Made by a program: the position numbers and the translations under genes. Positions 11,481-18,876 of a stretch of 29,553 bases of DNA are shown piece by piece. Position 1 is the first letter of the stretch, and every line of letters starts with the position of its first letter. A model generated the notes under the pieces. The model was not told the origin of the DNA and did no database searches. It worked only from the letters and a program-made list of their open reading frames with translations. The DNA comes from Byssothecium circinans (taxonomy: Eukaryota; Ascomycota; Dothideomycetes; Pleosporales; Massarinaceae): positions 1,225,511-1,255,063 of the forward strand of contig ML976979.1 of NCBI GenBank assembly GCA_010015675.1, given 5' to 3'.

Positions 11481-11858
11481 TCAGAACCTCTTCGATCCAT
11501 TCCACGCACTGTCCATACCGCCATATCCCTTCCCATACTCGCGTCTGCTCGACGCATCTTGCATCCGTCTGCTAGGCGACGACGGAGGGGAGTTCTCGGG
11601 GGAGGAGGGAGGGGGCGATTTCTCCAACAAAGACGAGGGTGATGACGACGACGATGACAATGATGATGAGGGCGAAGGAGAAGGAGGCTCCTTGGTACCC
11701 CGACCAAGAGCGGAGTTGCCGGGTGTGGCGAGGTCCTTTGTTGTGGCTGTTAGGTCGATGTGGGTGTTCATTTTTGTTGGTGGGGAGGGAGAGGGAGAGG
11801 GAGATGTGCGGGAGGCATGAGGTCGGGTGGTGGAGATTATGTAGTGGCCGATTGGCAT
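11481..11858 (-). CDS. Doubtful Ser/Pro-rich small ORF
   Basis: A 125-codon minus-strand frame begins at an ATG (11856-11858). It is not recognised. The product is Ser/Pro-rich in the middle (poly-Ser and Pro-Ser-Ser repeats) and ends in a more ordinary stretch, REYGKGYGGMDSAWNGS. A second frame on the same strand contains an artificial hydrophobic run caused by the same GA/TC-rich microsatellite at about 11640-11700. The C-terminal segment argues weakly for a real short protein; the low complexity argues against it. Confidence 0.27.
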   Translation of the reverse strand: MPIGHYIISTTRPHASRTSPSPSPSPPTKMNTHIDLTATTKDLATPGNSALGRGTKEPPSPSPSSSLSSSSSSPSSLLEKSPPPSSPENSPPSSPSRRMQDASSRREYGKGYGGMDSAWNGSKRF

Positions 11859-12971
11859 TGTGAATGGGAGAGTAGTGTTTGCAGATGATGACTTGGAGGT
11901 GGTGCGTAGCGATGCGTTTACGTTTGAGTCGTTGGTAAATGTCCGAGTATGATAGTTGTTGGAAGAGTGAGTAGGGACGTCCAGAGGTCTTTATATACAT
12001 CTTCTCCCTATGAGTTGTAGGTAGATAGGTTATTCATGTACCCAGTCAATATCGTGGACTTGTCACGGTCAGCAGGCATGCATGCAGCGTGGTTTCTCCA
12101 CGGAGAAGCTAACTGCGGTAACTTGCCATAGTAGCAGATTGGATATGTGATCCGAATCGACCGACGAAAGGCCAACTTCTGTCGTCTTGAGATGCGTGTA
12201 TGACATGAGCTGCAGGATGCTCGATTAAGTCTTACGATATCACGCAATGGTTACAGCCGATCGAGCTCATTCCATACTCGATACTTGGATAGCGTGTTCG
12301 ATGTGCTCAGCTGCAAGTGACAGCTGCCCCCACGACGCAACTAGCTAGATTAAGCCTTACTTGAACCTTCCACAAAGGTACATGCATATACTTTATCGGA
12401 GTTCATTCTTTGACCGGTGTCGAGGCATATGTTACCAGGGGCACATGTCAGCTAACCTTATGGTACGACCCGGTAGTTGATGAACGTAGGCTATACCCCC
12501 CACTCATGAAGCAACTTGCTCGATCATATCTCTTAATCATACGTTTGTTTCATTTCTTAAAAGTGAACTGCTCCGGCAAGTCAGTCTACCTCATTCACTC
12601 CAACCCCTTCCCCCCACTGGTCTGTCATCGTAAGATGTAACTCCATCACATGCATTGGTCCATGCAAGCCATGCCATGCCCTACAAGTAAGCCTGTACAT
12701 ACTTCGCTTGCGCCTCGAAACTTTCCCCAGATACCGAGCCGTCGTAACACCTTCCCCCCTTGAGCATGTCTTACCCTCACGGAGGAGATGCCGCGGTATG
12801 CTCCCGCATGTGCTTTCGCCTCTCCGCACATGCATGTCGTGTCGCGGTGTTGTCAGTACGCTTGATATATTAAACTTTGGGCAGATGATGCCGCGGTCCT
12901 AGCTCCTCGCATTCGCCATCACCGGTTTGGGCTTGCTGTGTTACAGGTGTAACTATCGGTACCACGCTTAG
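11859..12971. other. Gene-poor region
   Basis: About 1.1 kb with no convincing gene. At 12869-12946 the plus strand has an open stretch whose translation (LWADDAAVLAPRIRHH...) looks protein-like and lies just upstream of the orphan exon at 12972, in a different frame. It may belong to the same lost gene. The remainder shows nothing. Confidence 0.4.
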
Positions 12972-13157
12972 TACCTTCGAGCCTCAGGCGGGTTCCCGAG
13001 CTTGATCCGCGTCCAGAACGTGGACCTCAGCCTGGACTCGTTCGATTCTGTGGCTGGGTATCAGGCTCATTATACTGAATCGAGGCTCGCGGTGTGGAAG
13101 GAGATACAGAAGAAGATGCGTGTCGGCGAGTACTTGGAGCGGGGAAGACTGTCGTAA
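12972..13157 (+). pseudogene. Orphan C-terminal exon-like segment
   Basis: Directly after a CTTAG acceptor-like site at 12967-12971 there is an open frame of 61 codons ending in TAA at 13155-13157. The translation is ordinary protein, including GGFPSLIRVQNVDLSLD and a basic helix AVWKEIQKKMRVGEYLERG. No start codon or confident upstream exon connects to it. The open stretch at 12869-12946 would join in frame if 25 bases were removed, which is too short for a normal intron. I read it as the remnant of a gene I cannot name. A minus-strand frame over the same bases is less protein-like. Confidence 0.25.
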
Positions 13158-13325
13158 GCTATTGAATGTTTGCCCATGGAGCGGAGTATACCTCCGCGGC
13201 CTATTGCCCGTTGGTAATATAGGAATGGATTCGGGATGCCGATGGGGAGTCATTCGGAAGTCGGAGCTCGGAGATGCGTAGGTTGGTGTCGGGACGTGGA
13301 TGGGTGACACTTGGGTTAATGTGTG

Positions 13326-13694
13326 TCACACGGGCGGCGTATGCGGCTTGAACGGTGAGTATGTGTCGGGGTTTGTGGTTTCAATGGTTATATCGGTAAG
13401 GAAGGGTAGAGATGTCGCGGGTAGATGAATGTGAGAAATATAGGGTTCCTTGGTGTTGACGCAGAGGAATCGTGAGTCAGGGAGTGACTCATTGTGCGCA
13501 TGTTTTGGGCCGAGGTACTGATAGAAGATCCCGGAATAGCCGCTTTCCCACGGAATCTCGAAACTATTTAATCTTGAGGGGTCTGTTCGATAGATGGACT
13601 GTGAGGAGGTTTGGCACGATGGAGGTGTGATCTTCACCGTCAAAGTTCGCCAATCTGCCGCCATCTCGCAGTGGGCTTGCCATATCTCTACCAT
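13326..13694 (-). CDS. Unrecognised 122-residue protein
   Basis: An ATG at 13692-13694, preceded nine bases earlier by an in-frame TAG, opens a 122-codon frame. The composition is ordinary (WRTLTVKITPPS, FEIPWESGYSGIFYQYLGP) with no signal peptide, membrane segment or known motif. It is divergently oriented to the first gene of the array at 13909, with 214 bp between their start codons. After the TGA at 13326-13328 the same frame is open for another 114 codons, but that extension is probably a shadow of plus-strand coding sequence. It could be a truncated gene. Confidence 0.38.
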   Translation of the reverse strand: MVEIWQAHCEMAADWRTLTVKITPPSCQTSSQSIYRTDPSRLNSFEIPWESGYSGIFYQYLGPKHAHNESLPDSRFLCVNTKEPYISHIHLPATSLPFLTDITIETTNPDTYSPFKPHTPPV

Positions 13695-13804
13695 GTCGTA
13701 CTAAGAGTGACTGGGCAGGGGAGTTGTTGGTATGACGAGTAAAGCTGAAACTAAGGGCGTGACTGAGTAGAGTTGCGGAGTCAGGTGAAGTTGAGTATGA
13801 GGTA

Positions 13805-13827
13805 TGAGTCAGTCAGTGGTATAAAAG
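13805..13827 (+). promoter_or_regulatory. TGAGTCA-N8-TATAAAAG core promoter (array gene 1)
   Basis: TGAGTCA (13805-13811), eight bases, then TATAAAAG (13820-13827), 82 bp upstream of the ATG at 13909. TGAGTCA is the AP-1/Gcn4-type bZIP site. The same arrangement with the same spacing precedes two other genes of the array. Confidence 0.72.
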
Positions 13828-13908
13828 CTCACGACGCCCATGAAGAATTTAACCAGTTCATATACATCATACATTTTCTCCACCCCACCCCACCGAAATT
13901 AAGGCAAA

Positions 13909-14301
13909 ATGGACGAAGAAGCTGTCATGAACCTGACAACACGCGAGCACCTCAGTATGGTGTACTACTTGCTCGGCGAAATCTTGTCCGCGGACGACCG
14001 CTACAAGCATATTGGCAGCATTTTCAAACAACTCGAGAATGAAGCAGATAAAGGGAACGTCATCGGCCTACCGATGACCAAAAAGCAGTCTCATATCTAC
14101 GTGAAAAAGCTTGGAAAATGGGATCAGGCACGGATGGAGGAATATTTCGAATCCTCGACTGAGAAAAACCACAACAACATCTGCGACGATATTCAAAAGA
14201 CGCTGAACCGAGATATTCGCCGATTTGCCTTCTTCGCCCTGGACAACATGTACGGCTATGTCAAGGAGTTGCTCGAAGCCAAGACTGATGCAGCTCGCTA
14301 G
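13909..14301 (+). CDS. Array gene 1: small helical protein, unknown function
   Basis: A 130-residue frame starts at an ATG in good context (GGCAAAATGGAC) after a C-rich leader and a TATA box at 13820. It is predicted to be soluble, charged and largely helical, with no signal peptide or membrane segment. Visible stretches include LSMVYYLLGEILSADDRYKH, IYVKKLGKWDQARMEEYF and DIRRFAFFALDNMYGYVKEL. I recognise no domain. It is the first of four same-strand unknown genes up to 18565. After its TAG (14299-14301) the same frame runs to a second TAG at 14374-14376 and then opens into a 58-codon frame, so the gene may be longer through an intron or may have lost its C-terminus. Confidence 0.6.
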   Translation: MDEEAVMNLTTREHLSMVYYLLGEILSADDRYKHIGSIFKQLENEADKGNVIGLPMTKKQSHIYVKKLGKWDQARMEEYFESSTEKNHNNICDDIQKTLNRDIRRFAFFALDNMYGYVKELLEAKTDAAR

Positions 14302-14376
14302 AAAGCATGGTTTTATATTGATCTTTCCCATTCCAGGGTGGATGAGAAAGAGATCAGAGGGTTGGAATGTTCCTAG

Positions 14377-14553
14377 ATGTGGCATGCAAGCGAAGAAATC
14401 ATTGCGCAAAGAATCGCCGCTGCGTGTGATCTAGAGGACAAGGAATTGGCAGGAATCCGTCGGAGGATTCGCGGTATACGGGATGAAATTCTGCTCATGG
14501 AGCGAGCATACTGGAATGTTGCTTGCTTGGTCAACTGGATGGATGGATGTTAA
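14377..14553 (+). CDS. 58-residue ORF or downstream exon of array gene 1
   Basis: This frame starts with ATG right after TTCCTAG, itself a possible splice acceptor, and ends in TAA at 14551-14553. It reads in the same frame as array gene 1. The product is helical and charged (ASEEIIAQRIAAACDLEDKE, RRRIRGIRDEILLMERAYW) and would suit a coiled coil. It is either a last exon of the preceding gene, a small separate gene, or a remnant left after nonsense mutations. I could not find a donor and acceptor pair that joins it cleanly to the preceding gene. Confidence 0.32.
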   Translation: MWHASEEIIAQRIAAACDLEDKELAGIRRRIRGIRDEILLMERAYWNVACLVNWMDGC

Positions 14554-15117
14554 GGAAGGAAGTTAATTGACTGTTCATGTATGGTACAAATGGTTTCAGT
14601 TACGACAAATATAATCCTGTCTATTTTTTAGAGCCCGTTCAAAAAGTACAGTAGATGCGTAGACGGGCGGAGTTGGTGATCCACTAATCCTACATGACCT
14701 AGAAATTTCCCAGAACTTCAATTTGACTAAGCTGTATCTCGTAGGTGGAATGGCGGATGTAGATGGCATGAGAGGAAGCGCTATGACTGCAGCTGACGAA
14801 GATTGTGGAGTCATTCGTGACGGAGTCATTGAGGCGTATAGAAATCGCTCAACATGAGGACTTCTTCTACCTATCAACATCGACTTTATCAAAGAAGGAG
14901 CAATCATCGCCACTAGTACTGAGTACAGTAGGGTATCAACACAAGGAAAAAACACGATAAGGATAAGGCGCACCGGCCTCGGAACTCGAACGACTTCGGA
15001 TGAACGATTACGTAAGCAGAGCGGATTAACCTGCGTCCGACAGAAACATCGACTTTATATCAGCGTCTCCATTGCCTTCGAGAACCTCAAGCAATACGTA
15101 TACGTCCTAGCCACACG
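14554..15117. other. Intergenic region between array genes 1 and 2
   Basis: 564 bp. A 35-codon plus-strand frame at 14750-14857 has protein-like composition (MADVDGMRGSAMTAADED) and follows a CTCGTAG acceptor-like site, so it may be a leftover exon. Two GGAGTCATT repeats lie inside it. A TTTATAT element at about 15054 may be the TATA box of gene 2; no TGASTCA site accompanies it. Confidence 0.4.
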
Positions 15118-15636
15118 ATGCTTCCTTTAAGTTCATATTCTCGAGAATTCAAGGGCACCGTCATCAACACTTGCCATGAACTTAGCAAGTTGGCTTCACG
15201 AACGCCGCAATACGAGGAAGAAAGTCGCTTCTTTAGGCTTCTCGAGGAGCTTGCATCAAAGGAGGTCCCTCACGACGGCGAAAAAATGTTCACGGGGCTA
15301 AAGAGCGTTCTCTTCGGTTCTACTGAGCTCGAAAAAGATGGAAACAAGGTGGAGACCTACATAAACTCCCATGAAAAGCACAAAGATTGGTTAGCATTCG
15401 GCGAAGCCATCGACACAATTCTGGACCACTGGATACGAAATCCTTTACAGAACGACTTGAAAAGCCTAGTGCCTATCATGGAACACATATGCAAGGCCGA
15501 CACTCCGGATAGTCACGCGGTGGCTGTGGCGCAGGCTCAAAATCTCATCGGCGAAGCGAACAAAAAATTGCAGGAGTTCGGCGCCAGTGATTGCTCCTGG
15601 ATATTAAATGTGGAGGCTAACACTATATCGGAATGA
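15118..15636 (+). CDS. Array gene 2: helical protein, unknown function, in-frame stop
   Basis: A 172-residue frame begins at ATG 15118. It is soluble, mostly helical and unrecognised. Representative stretches are INTCHELSKLASRTPQYEEE, FTGLKSVLFGSTELEKDG and AIDTILDHWIRNPLQNDLKS. There is no signal peptide. The TGA at 15634-15636 is followed in the same frame by 54 protein-like codons (including FLAIQVKDYQEDMRTIECFF) ending at TAG 15799-15801, so a full-length protein of about 227 residues is likely. A 42-nt GTGGAG...GAAG segment around the stop could be read as an intron, but its branch-like CTAAC lies far too near the donor. A nonsense mutation or readthrough is the alternative. The upstream TATA region lacks the TGASTCA module of the other array genes. 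Confidence 0.6.
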   Translation: MLPLSSYSREFKGTVINTCHELSKLASRTPQYEEESRFFRLLEELASKEVPHDGEKMFTGLKSVLFGSTELEKDGNKVETYINSHEKHKDWLAFGEAIDTILDHWIRNPLQNDLKSLVPIMEHICKADTPDSHAVAVAQAQNLIGEANKKLQEFGASDCSWILNVEANTISE

Positions 15637-15801
15637 TTTCTTGGAACGAAGGAGAAGACGCGCGATCGCGACTTTCTGGCTATCCAAGTAAAAGATTATC
15701 AAGAGGATATGAGAACCATTGAATGTTTCTTCTACAGAATTGCGGGTAAAATTGGAGGTCTAGAATTTAAGCAGAAGCCGAACTCAGCTTCTGCTGAGTA
15801 G

Positions 15802-16239
15802 ACCTTGTTGGGGGAAGACATGTCTGTTGTCAAAGCGTTGGGACTGCTGATACCTGATGGGCCTGTGAGTTTAATATGAGGGATTTGGAAAACCATAGCT
15901 AGAATAAATTGGAATGGCTATATAGGCCTAAGCTCGCTTTTCACGACAAATGCATGATGAATGATTGTGAAAAGACTTCGCTATTTGATGACTGTTGCCT
16001 TTGTACGACGAAGGAGTCAGAGAATCTATAGGAGACGAAGCCGAGCGGTAGGGCTCCTTTAATGATGTAGCCATAATTTTGGTGCCGGTCATCTAGTACT
16101 ACTCACGCAAAGTTGAGTCAGAGTCAGCTATAAATACAGGAAAAATCCTCGAGTACTCGACGTTTGAATTCTTCAACTTCACACACTGTTTTTGCTTTCG
16201 AACCTACGAGCCCAGCAAGACGCGTACGATTATCTCCAA
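15802..16239. other. Intergenic and promoter region of array gene 3
   Basis: 438 bp without a convincing ORF. It contains the promoter module at 16114-16136 and a pyrimidine-rich leader (about 16170-16200) that resembles the leader of array gene 4. Confidence 0.5.
16114..16136 (+). promoter_or_regulatory. TGAGTCA-N8-TATAAATA core promoter (array gene 3)
   Basis: TGAGTCA (16114-16120), eight bases, then TATAAATA (16129-16136), 104 bp upstream of the ATG at 16240. The GAGTCA core is repeated once inside the spacer. Spacing is identical to that upstream of array genes 1 and 4. Confidence 0.72.
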
Positions 16240-17145
16240 ATGGCTGCTATACCTGACCCGATGGCCGCTATCGCTGACGTGGAAGACGGCGATGAAGGAG
16301 AGGAAGTGGATGAGGAAAATTGGGCGAAAATATATCCAGGCCGCAGCGCAAAGACGTCGAGATCTTACAACACGTTTTGGGTAATGTCTCCGCTGGAATC
16401 GGTGACAAAAAGCATTTTGACAGTACTTCACCAATACAAAAACAAGTACCAAGACGATGTGTCCAAAGCCAAGCCTGTGGATACCTTCCTCAAGCAGGTG
16501 TAAATTTACTCGAATGTCACCGAAAAGACAGACGATTCTGGATTTGACGACGAAGATAGCTCTGAGCCAGATGATACTGTCTCTACCAACATAATGTTGG
16601 CGTATGAGCCGGGCTCGATCGATGCGCTCCAAAAGATGGTAGAGGATTTGGAGAAGTGCTCAACTGCTGTCACGAAGTCCTTAAACGCCGTCGAGAAAGG
16701 TTTTCATACCCTGAACGAATTTTCTAAGATTCTGGAAGCTGGCAGTGTTGCTAAAATTTCGACTATGCTCGGCATTGCCAGAAAGACTCTGGATGAGTTG
16801 TATGAAATGGATGAGAAATATGGACCGGATAATGCTTTCAAGGATAGTGAGGGGTCCCCTACGTTGAACGCAGCGCTGTCTGTGAACGCTAGTGTTGAAG
16901 TGGGGGAAAAGGCGGGCAATGAGGAAACGGAGGAGGAGACCTATGAGTATGATGAAGAGGCGGAGACACTCAAAATATTGGTGTTGGAAATTGAGCGCCA
17001 TAAGAAAGCGATCAGACTACAGGAGTTTCTTATTTCCGGGCTTCATGATATGGTGGCGGCTATCTATCCAACAGCTTATAAGTCGGATCTCAATGAAGGG
17101 AAGAAGATCCACGGCCAGAGGGATAATGCAGTGACAGGGAATTGA
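16240..17145 (+). CDS. Array gene 3: acidic coiled-coil protein, interrupted by in-frame TAA
   Basis: The frame from ATG 16240 to the stop at 17143-17145 is open except for a TAA at 16501-16503. Before it lie 87 codons with an acidic N-terminus (VEDGDEGEEVDEENW); after it 213 codons, starting with another acidic stretch (TEKTDDSGFDDEDSSEPDD) and continuing with helices such as ALQKMVEDLEKCSTAVTKSL and LVLEIERHKKAIRLQEFL. The whole would be about 300 residues. A frame-preserving 60-nt intron at 16500-16559 (GTAAAT...GATAG) would remove the stop but also part of the acidic region. Otherwise the gene carries a nonsense mutation. I recognise no family. No signal peptide or membrane segment is visible. 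Confidence 0.6.
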
Positions 17146-17800
17146 ATATAAGGGTGGGTATATATATTGCAACTCTCGAAGGCTTGGGTGGGAGAAAAGG
17201 ACCCCCATATGTACAGAGATAAGGGTAATTTGCTTCGGATTCGGGTACACGGGGACTTGGGGCTGTCAAACTTTGTTACAACTTTAGCGGGCGAATGGTT
17301 AGTTACACAATAGATATTTCATAGTGTTTTGTAAATAGGCATAATAGCAAGGGGTTTTATCTTTTCTTCAATTTTATGCATCCTTTGTATGTACTTAGTG
17401 AACAAGTGCAGGACACTTTTGATCTAGAGAATTCAAACGACGTTACTATATACGTTCGTTTGATTTGAACGCCTTCCGGTGGCGTGCTTGTGGCTGACTC
17501 TTATATCTTGATATAAAGGTGACTGCAACTGTGTTATTCAGCGGTAATACTAAGTCGTTTTATTTGAAGTGTCATTCTCAGGAGATGATGACTGAATCAA
17601 CACCCCGACTCATAACTTGCCAGTATGACTCAGGGAGCACTATAAAAGCATTGAGAGCGACCGTGATTCTTGCACATAGATTTCAATTTCTTCTTCACTT
17701 TCATCTTTGTTTTTGGTGATTTTCAATCTTTGATCCAACCTACCACCTATACAGTGCGAAATACAAAACCAAAACTCGACCGATACAGCCATATCGAGCC
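17146..17800. other. Intergenic and promoter region of array gene 4
   Basis: 655 bp, AT-rich, without a convincing gene. A second TGACTC near 17495 is followed about 10 bp later by TATAAA (about 17512), a looser copy of the promoter module. The main module is at 17626-17648. A pyrimidine-rich leader follows at 17680-17740. Confidence 0.5.
17626..17648 (+). promoter_or_regulatory. TGACTCA-N8-TATAAAAG core promoter (array gene 4)
   Basis: TGACTCA (17626-17632), eight bases, then TATAAAAG (17641-17648), 153 bp upstream of the ATG at 17801. Same layout and spacing as upstream of array genes 1 and 3; the heptamer is the C variant of the bZIP palindrome. Confidence 0.7.
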
Positions 17801-18565
17801 ATGCCAACTATACAGGAAGCCCAGCGTACTATACAAGCCTGCCATGGATACATAGGGAACCATGTCCACGCTGATGAAATCGTCCAGGCCCTCAAAGACT
17901 ACTTCACACACTTACGGAGCAACACCAACGATGAGGTCGTATGGAAGCCTCCGTACAAATGTTTCACAGCGATAAAACTTAAAGAATACGAGTGTCGGGG
18001 AGGCAAAATTCCAAGTGCTGCAGGACCAGTGCAGGCGGCCAATATTCCGATTCCTGCCTCACGAGAAGATGTCCTATCCAAGATTGATGAGCACGGCAAG
18101 GCTCTCCGCAACTATACTCGCGACGAATACTTTGGAAGACCAGTACCCTGGGTCTTGCCATTTCAAGGTATCATGACAGCGATGTCCCGGCGTTGTGAAT
18201 CGTTAGATTCCGCGATCGTCACCATAGCAACCGCCATTCCCATATCCGATTCGGAAACACTGAAAAAGCTACTCACCTCGACGAAAGACTTAATGTGCGA
18301 GCAAGAGAAGGATCGAGATGCTTGGAGGATTCGCGAAGATCCGAACGTCATTGTAGGAAATCTACTATTGAAGGCAGGCTACGGACTGAGTGGCCCTGTC
18401 GCAGACGTAAACTGGATGAACTTGTTTCGAGATGGATGGGAAGGCCACGTGAAGGGATTTGACAAGTCGAGGCAATCTCTTGAATATCGAGAATATATTC
18501 TTTTTGCCTTGATGGATCTATTTTTGCTGTCTGATGGGAGGGGTATATTTTGTGTCCGACCATAA
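17801..18565 (+). CDS. Array gene 4: 254-residue protein of unknown function
   Basis: A single frame from ATG 17801 (context AGCCATGCCA) encodes 254 residues. It is unrecognised, soluble and mixed helical. Visible stretches are ADEIVQALKDYFTHLRSN, PVPWVLPFQGIMTAMSRRC and NLLLKAGYGLSGPVADVNW. The last 20 residues (YILFALMDLFLLSDG) are hydrophobic, and the end may be altered. No signal peptide is seen. This is the only array member without an obvious in-frame interruption. Shared promoter architecture with genes 1 and 3 suggests joint regulation; I see no convincing sequence similarity between the proteins by eye. Confidence 0.65.
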   Translation: MPTIQEAQRTIQACHGYIGNHVHADEIVQALKDYFTHLRSNTNDEVVWKPPYKCFTAIKLKEYECRGGKIPSAAGPVQAANIPIPASREDVLSKIDEHGKALRNYTRDEYFGRPVPWVLPFQGIMTAMSRRCESLDSAIVTIATAIPISDSETLKKLLTSTKDLMCEQEKDRDAWRIREDPNVIVGNLLLKAGYGLSGPVADVNWMNLFRDGWEGHVKGFDKSRQSLEYREYILFALMDLFLLSDGRGIFCVRP

Positions 18566-18876
18566 GAGCGGTGATCCCGAGATGGCGGATGAGGTGATGG
18601 ACGGAAGATGGGGCGGAGGGTCTCTTTTGTTGGCAACAGCTCTAAAGTGCGGGGTCCTTACTATGTTTTGTCCTTTATTTATTACTACACACTCATTTGG
18701 TACTTGTCTTCAAGATATAGGGTAGATATATAGTCTTATAGCAATGAATCTTCTTTCTTACACCTTTTCACCAGCATCTTCTATCCTCTAGCGGACGCAT
18801 TCCAGTTCACAAGTAAAGAAAAATTGTGAACAGTCATGTATCACACGTGTAGAGAGACCGTTCATAATTAAGAGCG
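18566..18876. other. Intergenic region
   Basis: 311 bp between array gene 4 and a decayed minus-strand gene. Nothing recognisable. Confidence 0.5.

Noticed and set aside
11572..12000. Minus-strand frame with a strongly hydrophobic, membrane-like run
   Set aside because: The run is a frame-shifted reading of a GAT/GAC microsatellite that also encodes poly-Ser in another frame; no start context or ordered sequence supports it.
12984..13310. Minus-strand 109-codon frame continuing the 13326-13694 ORF past its stop
   Set aside because: His/Pro/Arg-rich and antisense to a more protein-like plus-strand exon; it has no ATG at its beginning.
14960..15040. tRNA-like box B (GTTCGAGTTCC on the minus strand)
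   Set aside because: The flanking bases do not form a five-pair T stem, and no matching acceptor stem or box A is found at the right distance.
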